Shown piece by piece: positions 35,374 to 44,259 of a stretch of DNA of 64,000 bases. A program made the position numbers and the translations under genes. The notes below the pieces were generated by a model that saw only the letters and a list, made by a program, of their open reading frames with translations, was not told the origin of the DNA and searched no databases. Positions within the stretch are counted from its first letter, which is position 1. Every line of letters begins with the position of its first letter. Origin of the DNA: CAXBNB01 sp049115735 (GTDB taxonomy: Bacteria; Bacteroidota; Bacteroidia; Cytophagales; Cyclobacteriaceae); contig JAGDZP010000012.1 in NCBI GenBank assembly GCA_049115735.1, positions 434,001 through 498,000 on the forward strand. Direction: 5' to 3'.

Positions 35374-36162
35374 TTACTGCTTAATCAGTTCTACCGAAAA
35401 ATTTTGTTCAATAGGATATACGGATGGGCCAAATTGATTAAACAGCGCAACATCAGCTGCATCAAGACCATATCCAACGGTTACGTATCCACCTTTTCGA
35501 CCTTTCTGAGTAGCATCAAACACATACCATCGTCCACCGATATAGGCTTCAAACCATGCGTGCATATCCATCGGTTGTATTTTGTGTAAATACCCAACCA
35601 CCAAGCGAGCAGGGATGCTTAAGCTTCGGCACAAAGCAATACCTAAATGTGCCAGGTCTCTGCAAACACCGGAACCCTTATGATTAACTTCTATAGCCGA
35701 GATAGGATAATCACTACTACCAGGGATATAACTAATGTTCGTACGCAACCACTCTTCTATGGCTGCTACCTGGTTGTAACCAGGCAGCTGATCGGCAGTA
35801 ATGGTGTTTGCCAAATCATTAAAACGGTCAGATTCGCAATACCTACTAGGAAGTAGATAGCAAAGCACATCATTAGGCAAATACTGAATCTCGACAAAAG
35901 GAGCATCAAAACCGACATCAACAAATTCAGACGTTTGTACATCTGATGTTGTATAAATGGAGAATTCACCTACCGGAGCAACTAAACGCTGGCACAAAGT
36001 GAAGTAATCATCTGTATACTCAATAATAGGTACACGAGGCGAGATTTTAAATTCATCGCGCTCAATCCACTGTTCCATACCGCTACGTGGACGCAATCTT
36101 AAAATAAAAGGTGTGGGGATTTGTATATCGAAAGCCAATTTACAACTGACACGTAACCACAT
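35374..36162 (-). CDS. Transglutaminase-like cysteine protease family protein
   Basis: A 262-residue protein without a signal peptide. An N-terminal beta domain (1-115, bacterial transglutaminase N-terminal-like) is followed by the transglutaminase core with Cys167 in GSGVCRDLAHLGIALCRSL, His201 in MHAWFEAYI and Asp216 in FDATQKGRKGG: an intact catalytic triad. Such proteins act as peptidases or amide hydrolases on peptides, and many accompany peptide-ligase genes, which are absent here. It is convergent with the serine hydrolase. Confidence 0.88.
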   Translation of the reverse strand: MWLRVSCKLAFDIQIPTPFILRLRPRSGMEQWIERDEFKISPRVPIIEYTDDYFTLCQRLVAPVGEFSIYTTSDVQTSEFVDVGFDAPFVEIQYLPNDVLCYLLPSRYCESDRFNDLANTITADQLPGYNQVAAIEEWLRTNISYIPGSSDYPISAIEVNHKGSGVCRDLAHLGIALCRSLSIPARLVVGYLHKIQPMDMHAWFEAYIGGRWYVFDATQKGRKGGYVTVGYGLDAADVALFNQFGPSVYPIEQNFSVELIKQ

Positions 36163-36343
36163 AAGTATATATTATTAGAAGGAAAAGATGCTATTCAAGT
36201 TGACAACAATTCAATATAGCTGATAATTATGAAAACGTGCTTTTAACTCTTCTGTATTCTGCAAATTCCTGACGGCAGTCAGGAGATCATCATGACCAGG
36301 GAAAAGTTGTATACTGGTATTCTCCCTTAAGTCAAAAGTCTCC

Positions 36344-37020
36344 CTGAATTTATTTCAGGGTCTTTGGATGGCGAGCTCGATGAGAAAAGATGCTGAAATA
36401 AGTTCAGCATGACAATGGTAGGGGGCTTTTGTTACCAATAAGCAATGAGATTCTGGTTGGAGTGAGTTTGCTACGCGTTCCTCTTTCAAATTCCCGGACC
36501 TGTTCAGGAATCCGTTGGTGAAGACACCTCCGCCCACACCCCAGAAGATGCCGGAACCGGTCCACCGATAATTTGTTTTTGCAATTGATCAGAGTTACTT
36601 TCAAGTTACTCTGAGTGATGAATGTATTCTTCCTTCTAGCCATTCTGAATTTATTTCAGAATCTATAGATGGCGAGCTCGTTGAGAAAAGATGCTGAAAC
36701 AAGTTCAGCATGACAATGGTATTAGGGGGCTTTTGTTACCAATAAGCAATGAGATTCTGGTTATAGTGAGTTTGCTACGTGTTCCTCCTTCAAATTCCCG
36801 GACCTGTTCAGGAATCCGTTGGTGAAGACACCTCCGCCCACACCCCAGAAGATGCCGGAACCGGTCCACCGATAATTTGTTTTTGCAATTGATGAGAGTT
36901 ACTTTCAAGTTACTCTGAGTGATGAATGTATTCTTCCTTCTAGTCATTCTGAATTTATTTCAGAATCTATAGATGGCGAATTCGTTGAGAAAAGATGCTG
37001 AAACAAGTTCAGCATGACGC
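36344..37020. repeat. Tandem repeat of 301-304 bp, 2.2 copies
   Basis: Units begin at 36344, 36645 and 36949, the third stopping near 37020. Each starts with the palindrome CTGAATTTATTTCAG, then about 25 bases later GCTGAAACAAGTTCAGC, a second palindrome, followed by CATGAC. These two together match a repeat common in Bacteroidota genomes. The remaining 230 bases are unique to the unit. Copies differ by few substitutions and a 3-base gap, so the array is recent. Short reading frames on the minus strand in each copy lack family features and I do not call them genes. Confidence 0.9.
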
Positions 37021-37427
37021 AGCGTAAAGGTAGAGTCTTGTTTTCGCAGGCATGAAGAGACATAATTTATTTATTGCAGGACTAGTTCAACAGCCTGCAC
37101 AGCTTAAAAAATAAACACAGCAGATTAGGCACTTCAACACAGCAGCTTAAAAAATAAACACAGCAGGCTACTCTTCTGAACACAGCAGACTATCGACCTA
37201 GCCTGTGCAGGTTATTGTCTTTGTATGCTTTATAGTTGGATATGGTCTCTATTATCCCCCTAACCCCCCTCGAAGGGTGAACCAGATAGAGCGAGTGTGC
37301 AACACGAAACCGCCTCCATATGGCGCAAGCATCCGCTTGTGCCTGTTGCCAACAGCCCACTTCGAAAATCCTCCGATTATATAGGCTGGTTTGCACAGAC
37401 CATTGTTATCCGATAGCTTTAACCCAC
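37021..37427. repeat. Repeat-rich non-coding stretch
   Basis: No gene seen. It contains a 23-base direct repeat (37101-37123 and 37144-37166, AGCTTAAAAAATAAACACAG plus CAG) within a run of CACAGCAG units, a CCCCCTAACCCCCCTC segment near 37257-37272 of a type common in this phylum, and a partial copy of the GTTTGCACAG repeat at 37387-37420. Confidence 0.6.
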
Positions 37428-37591
37428 ATTATTCATTTAAATAATGAATAATTTGACGAAAATACTGGTTTTCAGTATTTTATCAGGGTTAACCCAGACA
37501 TTTGAAAACCACCAAAATCATATATGAATATTCAGCGTAATTTCCTGGTTTTTAAATCGTCTGATTATGCAATAGAATGCTATTGCATAAT
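37428..37591. promoter_or_regulatory. Three perfect palindromes upstream of a sulfatase gene
   Basis: Perfect hairpins at 37428-37452 (10-bp stem ATTATTCATT, loop TAAAT), 37459-37481 (9-bp stem AAAATACTG, loop GTTTT) and 37564-37591 (12-bp stem ATTATGCAATAG, loop AATG). All lie within 230 bases upstream of the sulfatase start at 37655. They may be operators, a structured leader RNA or mobile-element remnants. Nothing in the sequence decides. Confidence 0.6.
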
Positions 37592-37654
37592 TACGGTTTA
37601 AGGAAATACAGAAAGTCTAGTTTGCTGATTATAGTTGGACCGTATTCTACCATT

Positions 37655-39361
37655 ATGGAAAGCAACACGCTCGTTTTCTCTCTATTAGTAATTCTCGTTC
37701 TAAGCTTTTCTTCTTGTAGCCGTGAATCAGCTGTGAAGGATCAGAATAAAACCAACATTGTTCTGATAGTTGCCGATGATCTCGGCTTTACTGATCTGGG
37801 TTGTTTTGGTAGTGAAATAAGCACTCCCAATTTTGATCAATTAGCCGCTACAGGTTTAAGAAGCACCTCCTTTCATACGGCTCCTACCTGCTCACCAACC
37901 AGGTCAATGTTGTTGACTGGTGTAGATAATCATCGTACCGGATACGGTACAATGGAAGGTGATTGGGCGGAAAATCAAAGAGGAGTGAGAGGTTATGAAG
38001 GACATCTGAATTTTGATGTTGTCACTTTTCCAAAGCTTCTGCAAGCAAATGGTTACCATACTTCGATTGCTGGCAAATGGCATCAGGCATTCCCGGCAGA
38101 TGACGAGCGCTTATGGCCTGATAAGCGGGGATTTGGTAGGGCATTCTCCATTCTTCAGGGTGGTGCAGGCCATTTCGACGATATGCAGCCCATGTTTTCC
38201 TTTTACAAAAAGTCACTCTATTTGGACGACAGTGTCTTAGTAGACTCCCTTCCCAAGGGATTCTATTCCTCAGATTTTTATACACAAAAAGCGATGGAAT
38301 ATATTTCGGAGAGTGTGGAGGAAAACAAGCCATTTTTTTCCTACATCGCCTATACTGCGCCGCATTGGCCATTGCAGGTTCCAGACGAATACATTGACCT
38401 TTACAAGGGGCGATACGACGAGGGATATGAGGCTATAGCAGCTGAACGTATTGCGATAGGGAAGAAGCTGGGTATTATTTCAGAAAACACACCTGTTCCG
38501 GAGCTTACGCCAAACGTGTTGCCCTGGGAAGAACTTAGTGCTGAAGATAAAGCGAAATCTTCCCGAACGATGGAAGTATATGCGGCTATGGTGGAACGAT
38601 TGGACGCCAACATCGGCCAAGTCATTCAACATCTCAAAGCATTGAATCAATATGAAAATACCCTGATCATTTTTATGTCTGACAATGGTGCAGAAGGGAA
38701 CAATATTTTCAATATTGTTGATACCAGGGAATGGGTTACTGAAAACTTCGACAATAGCCTCGAGAACATGGGGAGGAGAAACTCATATATCTTCACCGGC
38801 CCATCATGGGCACAGGTTAGCTCATTGCCTTACAAATGGTATAAGGGTTTTTCTACAGAAGGAGGGGTGAGGTGCCCTCTTATAATCAGTTATCCAAAGT
38901 GGAAAAGTCATATCGGGGAAATCAATAATGATTTTATTTCTGTAAAAGACATAGCACCCACCATACTAGACTTAGCAGGAGTTTCTCATCCTGATACAGT
39001 GTTTAATGGCCGTGAAATCTATCCTATGGATGGTATATCGCTAATGGATTGGTTGGCAGGAAAAGCGGAATATGCCCATGCAAAAAACAAAGCCCATTGC
39101 TGGGAGTTGTACGGTCGAAGGTCTGTGCTTAAAGGAGAATGGAAAGCAGAGTTTTATGACAAACCCTATGGAAATGATACCTGGGAATTATATAATCTAA
39201 AAAATGATCCAACTCAAATAAACGACATGGCATCAAGTGAATCAAAGAAACTCGCTGAGCTGGTTACAGATTGGGATGAATACGCTAAACTTTATAATCT
39301 TAAGCTCCCCAATGAGAAGGTAGGTTATGGCGAAGATGAAATATGGCGGAACGAAAAGTGA
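37655..39361 (+). CDS. Sulfatase lipoprotein (formylglycine type)
   Basis: A 568-residue arylsulfatase-family enzyme from the ATG at 37655. The frame above belongs to a repeat and a palindrome. The lipobox ends at Cys21 (LSFSSC). Metal ligands are in IVADDLGFTDLG, the formylglycine precursor Cys79 is in TCSPTRSMLLTG, and later ligands are in MSDNGAEGN and the IAGKWH motif. It hydrolyses sulfate esters, probably from a marine polysaccharide or glycosaminoglycan. The window holds no recognisable maturation enzyme (anSME or FGE). The SSS symporter is the next gene. Confidence 0.93.
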   Translation: MESNTLVFSLLVILVLSFSSCSRESAVKDQNKTNIVLIVADDLGFTDLGCFGSEISTPNFDQLAATGLRSTSFHTAPTCSPTRSMLLTGVDNHRTGYGTMEGDWAENQRGVRGYEGHLNFDVVTFPKLLQANGYHTSIAGKWHQAFPADDERLWPDKRGFGRAFSILQGGAGHFDDMQPMFSFYKKSLYLDDSVLVDSLPKGFYSSDFYTQKAMEYISESVEENKPFFSYIAYTAPHWPLQVPDEYIDLYKGRYDEGYEAIAAERIAIGKKLGIISENTPVPELTPNVLPWEELSAEDKAKSSRTMEVYAAMVERLDANIGQVIQHLKALNQYENTLIIFMSDNGAEGNNIFNIVDTREWVTENFDNSLENMGRRNSYIFTGPSWAQVSSLPYKWYKGFSTEGGVRCPLIISYPKWKSHIGEINNDFISVKDIAPTILDLAGVSHPDTVFNGREIYPMDGISLMDWLAGKAEYAHAKNKAHCWELYGRRSVLKGEWKAEFYDKPYGNDTWELYNLKNDPTQINDMASSESKKLAELVTDWDEYAKLYNLKLPNEKVGYGEDEIWRNEK

Positions 39362-39465
39362 AAGAGCATGTGCTGAGTACGAAATTGTATCTGCGTTTAT
39401 GGGTTGCTTGCTTTTCCTCAGAGTTACTCATTGAGAACTCAGAGGTTCCATTCTATCATGATTAT

Positions 39466-39575
39466 CAGAGTCTCCATTGGATGACTCTGAGCGGTTACAG
39501 GTTTGCACAGCTTATGACTATCCGATACTTTTAAGGAAATACTAAGGTTCAGCTTGCAGGTCATGGTTGGGCGTT
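39466..39575 (+). repeat. Hairpin repeat (CAGAGTC/GACTCTG) plus GTTTGCACAG repeat, copy 2
   Basis: A 7-bp perfect stem CAGAGTC...GACTCTG at 39466-39489 followed by the 80-bp repeat at 39497-39575. Related hairpins lie at 41084-41108 (one mismatch), 41993-42024 (partial) and within each 301-bp tandem unit (36590-36613). Confidence 0.65.
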
Positions 39576-39610
39576 TCCCATAATGAGATACTACTACATG
39601 AATAAGATAT

Positions 39611-41008
39611 ATGGATTCTAATAATCAGATAGTAGTTATCCTTTTCGGACTGCTCTATTTCTCATTTATAATTTTTACAAGGAAGAAAGGAAATTTTGAA
39701 GAGTTTTCTGTCGCAGGAAGAAGATTAGGTTTTTTTCTCATTTTTTCATCCATCTGCGCTTCCTATATTGGCCCGGGTTGGACTATGGGGCTGACACGTC
39801 AAGGCTACACCAGTGGAATGTTCATGGCTTATATAGTTCCCTTTTGCGGAGTTGGGCTTGCCATTGTGGGTATCCTTCTGGTACCTACAATTAGGAACAA
39901 GTTCGTAAATAGTTATTCCATAGGTGACCTTGTTGGTGGTGAAAACGGACACAATCACAAGATTATCAAAATAGCATCAGGATTAGTCTCCTTACTTTTT
40001 GTTTCTGCGATTACAGTTGCCATGAGTTATGCTGGCGGTGAATTGATCAACAATGTTTTTGGTTTGTCTAAATTTTGGTCGATTGTCATCATGACGAGCA
40101 TTGTAGTTGTATATTCCTATTTTGGTGGAATTCGCGCAACCATACAAACAGATGCCATTCAGTTTGTGCATTTTATCATTCTCATTCCTATTCTAGCCTT
40201 GCTGCTAATATTCAACCAAAATTTCTCTTGGGAGGAATATTCAGCCATTTCATCGGTGCAGACCACCAATACAATTAACCTCGAACCGACTACAGCCATA
40301 ATAGGAATGGCTTTGCTATGGTTGCTGAGTGCTTCCGGATTGGATTCCAATGGAGTGGGAAGATTTCTCGCCTCAAGAGATAGTAAAGTAGCAAGTAATG
40401 CTGCAATTGCTGCCGGCCTCTTTATGGCAATATGGTTTATTCTAATGGTTTTTATAGGAAGCGCTGGATATTATTTGTACCCAGAACTGACAGGTAATGA
40501 TCAGGTTCTTCTCAAAATAGCGTCAAATAATTTCCCAGGAATACTTTATGGAATTTTCATCATTGCCATGATTGGAGTTGTAATGTCTTCTCAAGACACA
40601 CTACTGAATGCAAGTAGTGTATTATTCAGTGAAGACATTGTAGGTGGAATATTTCCCTCTTTCCAAGACAAAAAGCTTTTGATGGCAAAATCATACACAG
40701 TCTTTTTAGGTATTGTATCTGTCATCATAGCAAGCACGCTATCGTCCGTTTTGGGAGCCATCATGATAGTCACTGAATACTATATACCAGTAATGATTCC
40801 GGTGATTATTTTCTCAATCTTAAAAAGAAAATGTTATTGGCAGTCTGCTTTGGCGGCTATGATAGTAGGTTTTTTATCCTATTTGATCTGGAAGAATTTT
40901 GATGGGGAAATATTACCTGAACTGTTAATGGCACTTATTTTTAGCACCTTAGCTTACTTGATTTCTGATTATATAATCGTTACCAGAAGTAAAAAACAAC
41001 AACAATAA
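39611..41008 (+). CDS. Sodium:solute symporter (SSS family)
   Basis: A 465-residue membrane protein with about 13 hydrophobic segments. The N-terminus FSVAGRRLGFFLIFSSICASYIGPGWTMG is the SSS first-helix Na+ site region, and SYFGGIRATIQTDAIQ is the typical fourth/fifth span signature. It takes up sugars, amino acids or organic acids with Na+. Placed after a sulfatase, it may import a desulfated sugar. The substrate is not certain. Confidence 0.9.
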   Translation: MDSNNQIVVILFGLLYFSFIIFTRKKGNFEEFSVAGRRLGFFLIFSSICASYIGPGWTMGLTRQGYTSGMFMAYIVPFCGVGLAIVGILLVPTIRNKFVNSYSIGDLVGGENGHNHKIIKIASGLVSLLFVSAITVAMSYAGGELINNVFGLSKFWSIVIMTSIVVVYSYFGGIRATIQTDAIQFVHFIILIPILALLLIFNQNFSWEEYSAISSVQTTNTINLEPTTAIIGMALLWLLSASGLDSNGVGRFLASRDSKVASNAAIAAGLFMAIWFILMVFIGSAGYYLYPELTGNDQVLLKIASNNFPGILYGIFIIAMIGVVMSSQDTLLNASSVLFSEDIVGGIFPSFQDKKLLMAKSYTVFLGIVSVIIASTLSSVLGAIMIVTEYYIPVMIPVIIFSILKRKCYWQSALAAMIVGFLSYLIWKNFDGEILPELLMALIFSTLAYLISDYIIVTRSKKQQQ

Positions 41009-41135
41009 ATTAAAAAACATTGAGTTTCCTTTACTTGTATTTACTCGTTGATAATTTTGATTTTGTATTCTTTGACGCATATTCAGAGTCTCCTCTAGGA
41101 TGTCTCTGGGTGGTTAGAATGAGCTTATTATACAG

Positions 41136-41771
41136 TTATAAAGGCTTAACCATTATATCCTTATAGAATACGGTGCTTCCAGGATCATGGGCTTGTATGG
41201 CGAAAGTTCCCTCGGAGAGCACCCTGTTTTTCTCACCATCCGAGCGCAGAGGATTATCTGGCTCTGTATAATCAACAACTACAATATCATTTATTTTAAC
41301 AATTACTCGCTTACCCTCTACTTTAATGTACTCGGTATACCACACATCATCAGTTACATAAGTTTCTTTAACATTAAGGATGTTGTACAAACTTCCCGTA
41401 CGCTTCCAATCACCTTGCGAATTGTTTACCTGAACTTCATAGCCTATTGAAGGCCATCCCGATTCCTGATATTTTGTATGAAAATATAGGCCCGAATTAG
41501 CGCCAGGCTTTGTCATGACAGAAGCTTTGAATTCAAAGTTTTTAAATAAATGGTTTTCTACATCACCGGAATAAAACAAGTGGGCTTTTGGTCCTGAAAC
41601 CCTGAGTATGCCATTTTCAACAGAAAATGATGCGGCATTTTCTCCAACTTTCCAGCCTTCCAAGTTTTTTCCGTTGAACAGCTGAGTCCATTCATTTCCC
41701 TTTTTTTGACCATATGCGACAGTCATAATAAGCAAACTCAACAATAGAAGAATTGGACTTTTAATTTTCAT
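41136..41771 (-). CDS. DUF1080 protein (3-keto-disaccharide hydrolase fold)
   Basis: A 211-residue secreted protein with signal peptide ILLLLSLLIMTVAYGQ. The DUF1080 (concanavalin-like) fold shows WTQLFNGKNLEGWKVGENAA, GANSGLYFHTKYQ near 93-105, YEVQVNNSQGDW and GTFAIQAHDPGSTVFYKDI at the end. Pfam calls this family 3-keto-disaccharide hydrolase. Characterised members split glycosides oxidised at C3. A GMC/cytochrome dehydrogenase operon 5 kb away could supply such substrates. Confidence 0.88.
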   Translation of the reverse strand: MKIKSPILLLLSLLIMTVAYGQKKGNEWTQLFNGKNLEGWKVGENAASFSVENGILRVSGPKAHLFYSGDVENHLFKNFEFKASVMTKPGANSGLYFHTKYQESGWPSIGYEVQVNNSQGDWKRTGSLYNILNVKETYVTDDVWYTEYIKVEGKRVIVKINDIVVVDYTEPDNPLRSDGEKNRVLSEGTFAIQAHDPGSTVFYKDIMVKPL

Positions 41772-42064
41772 GATTATATTATTTACGATAAAACATTAGA
41801 TATACAACTTAGATAAAATTTATCAAAGTCACTACAATGGGAGAATAAATCCACTCTAGCACAAGTTTGCCTGTGCCGCAGGCAGGCGGTAGCTTGCGTT
41901 TTCACCAACTCAAGGCATCATGATGCATAAAGAAGAAATTGATGACACTTCTTTCTACACAGGAATGAAGTTTTGGCGTTCATAAACTTCAAAGATTCCA
42001 TTTGGACGACTCTGAGTGGTTAGGATTAATATCCATATATTTATCATCTAAAATTACGAATGAT

Positions 42065-42433
42065 ATGAGTAATAAAAGAGACAAAATAATTTATTCGGTA
42101 TCGACAGGATTGATATCCGCCTTAATGCTTTTTTCTGCTGTCATGTATTTCATCAATAATGACATGGTACGTGAGGTTTTCGGCAAGCTGGGTTATCCTG
42201 CATATATCATTTATCCGCTGGCTACTGCGAAAATCCTGGGTCTAATTGCCATATGGACTAAAAAATCACGAGTATTAAAAGAATGGGCATATGCAGGATT
42301 TTTCTTTGACTTGGTACTTGCAGCATCAGCACATATAAATGCTCATGATGGCGAATATGCTCCTGCTTTTATTGGAATTGTTTTTCTGCTAGTGTCTTAT
42401 GAATATGACAGAAAGTTGCTTAGCGCAGAATAA
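42065..42433 (+). CDS. DoxX-like membrane protein
   Basis: A 122-residue four-span membrane protein from the ATG at 42065. The longer frame above, from 42002, carries a repeat copy. The sequence YPAYIIYPLATAKILGLIAIW and AYAGFFFDLVLAASAHI fit the DoxX/DUF4149-like group. The group is loosely linked to quinone or thiol redox, but the function of most members is unknown. It is followed closely by the SGNH hydrolase. Confidence 0.75.
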   Translation: MSNKRDKIIYSVSTGLISALMLFSAVMYFINNDMVREVFGKLGYPAYIIYPLATAKILGLIAIWTKKSRVLKEWAYAGFFFDLVLAASAHINAHDGEYAPAFIGIVFLLVSYEYDRKLLSAE

Positions 42434-42472
42434 GCTAATTAGATGTAAAAACGACGTGCAATTCATGACAAA

Positions 42473-43270
42473 ATGAGCCTAAGATATTTGTTGGGAGCCA
42501 TAATTTCTTTGCCATTGCTTCCTATAATGTATTATCAAGGAAAGCAAATTAGGGCAAGTGTCCCCAAGCTACCTGAAGCGGAAGGTGTTGAGGGCCTTTG
42601 CTATTCCAATGGAAAAGCTGGAAGTACATTAAGAATACTTTCCATTGGCGAAAGTACCATCGCAGGGGTTGGTGTTCAGACCCACAAAGAAGGGTTTACT
42701 GGGACCTTCTCCAGAGAAATATCGAGATTATTTGAGTCAAATGTTAAGTGGAAAGTCTATGCCCGCAGCGGATATACATCCAAAAGGGTGCAAGAGGAAA
42801 TAGTACCAGAAATCATTGAGAACCAAGCTGATTTGATCATAATCGGATTAGGAGGTAATGATGCTTTTACACTAAATCGACCCTCAAAATGGAAAGTTGA
42901 AATTGAATTGTTGATAGAATCAATTAACTCAAAATTTCCAGAAGCCGTTATAGTTTTTTGCAATATGCCACCGATAAAGGAGTTTCCTGCTTTCACAGGC
43001 CTTATAAAATTTACAATTGGTAATCTAGTTGAGATTTTGGGTGAAGAATTACAAAAAGTTGTGAATCGACATCAAAATGTTTTTTACTTCAGCAAAAAAA
43101 TTACCTTAGAAGGGTGGATCGATAAATTTCAATTGGAAGTAAACAAAGAAGATTTCTTTAGTGATGGTATTCATCCATCTAAGCTCACATATCAGACATG
43201 GGCAAAAGATATAGCCTATGAAGTATTTAAGAACAAAAAAATAAAGAATACCCTGCAACAGGGTGTTTAG
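42473..43270 (+). CDS. SGNH/GDSL-fold hydrolase
   Basis: A 265-residue protein with an N-terminal hydrophobic anchor (about 3-20). The nucleophile motif is GES at 59-61 (GDS in most relatives, with GES a tolerated variant), the block III motif GGND is near 127, and the Asp/His pair is in DGIHPS near 237. It probably cleaves an ester such as an acetyl group on a polysaccharide or a lipid. It sits in line with DoxX and HemG but is not strictly operonic (40 bases from DoxX). Confidence 0.85.
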   Translation: MSLRYLLGAIISLPLLPIMYYQGKQIRASVPKLPEAEGVEGLCYSNGKAGSTLRILSIGESTIAGVGVQTHKEGFTGTFSREISRLFESNVKWKVYARSGYTSKRVQEEIVPEIIENQADLIIIGLGGNDAFTLNRPSKWKVEIELLIESINSKFPEAVIVFCNMPPIKEFPAFTGLIKFTIGNLVEILGEELQKVVNRHQNVFYFSKKITLEGWIDKFQLEVNKEDFFSDGIHPSKLTYQTWAKDIAYEVFKNKKIKNTLQQGV

Positions 43271-43460
43271 TGGATAGCTGACCGGCGGGATTGCTCTCAT
43301 ATGACCTAATAATCCTGTTTAGGTTTCTTGGTCATGTAGACCTATCTTAAGCTATTTGAGGAGGTTGGTAACCAAAGCAATTATCAATAGAATTGGTTTG
43401 TTCTCATGAAAATTTAATATTTTGTTCTTCAAAAAAGCGGATTGTGTTGATTGACAAGAA

Positions 43461-43988
43461 ATGGAAGAAAGAATAGGCATATTATATTCAACTGTTGATG
43501 GACAAACACTCAAAATTTGTCAAAGGATTGTATCTAATCTTGAGAAAAAAGGATCTAAAGTCGAATTAATGGATATTTCATCTTTTGCCGGCAAAGTATC
43601 TGGATATTCTAAATTGATTATTGGAGCTAGCATCCGGTACGGTAAGCACAATAAAAAGGTCACGCAGTTCATTCAGAAACACAAAAGTGAAATGGATAGC
43701 ATAAAGACTGCTTTTTTTTCAGTGAATTTGGTTGCCAGAAAAAGCGATAAAAATACATATGACAAAAATCCATACGTCATTAAGTTTTTTAAAAAAATAG
43801 ATTGGAAACCTGACCTAATAGATGTTTTTGCAGGCACGTTAGATTATTCTTCTTATTCCTTTTTTGATAGCATTATGATAAAGCTGATTATGAAAATAAC
43901 GAATGGTCCCACAAAAACGGAAAAACCAATTGAGTATACAGATTGGCAAAGAGTGGATGACTTTTCGGTAAATATATCTCAGCTCTGA
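43461..43988 (+). CDS. hemG: Menaquinone-dependent protoporphyrinogen oxidase HemG
   Basis: A 175-residue flavodoxin-fold protein. The FMN loop ILYSTVDGQTLKICQ (about 7-21) and the region IGASIRYGKHNKKV with the long insertion VNLVARKSDKNTYDKNPYV are characteristic of HemG. It oxidises protoporphyrinogen IX using menaquinone at the inner membrane, the last step before protohaem, which suits the several cytochromes c in this window. There is no operon with other hem genes. Confidence 0.9.
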   Translation: MEERIGILYSTVDGQTLKICQRIVSNLEKKGSKVELMDISSFAGKVSGYSKLIIGASIRYGKHNKKVTQFIQKHKSEMDSIKTAFFSVNLVARKSDKNTYDKNPYVIKFFKKIDWKPDLIDVFAGTLDYSSYSFFDSIMIKLIMKITNGPTKTEKPIEYTDWQRVDDFSVNISQL

Positions 43989-44259
43989 TTTAAGAGCTAA
44001 ATGCAATAGACAATAAAAACATGCTTCCAGCAGGATCTTTAATGGCCATATGATCCAGGCCATATAGGCCTTCCAACTGGTAGACTGGTTTGTAAAGGCT
44101 ATGGCTAACTTATATATTTATAGAAGTTTAAAAGATTTCAACTTTGTGATAGCGGGATGGCTTGCGAAATCTGAGCAAGGTAGGACACTAAATAGCTTTA
44201 AAGTGATTTTTATTAGATTAAAGTAAATTAGGTGACAACCATTTTTATAAAACCAATTC

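Noticed and set aside
36425..36620. Resemblance of a frame in the repeat to a double-glycine leader peptide
   Set aside because: The fragments IIGG and a Gly-rich run appear in different frames and need a frameshift. The evidence is too weak for a bacteriocin call.
36404..36947. Two similar 79-80 codon frames in the tandem repeat (minus strand)
   Set aside because: They mirror the DNA repeat, show no family features or start signals, and a neighbouring frame of the same repeat gives an equally good reading, so I treat them as non-coding.
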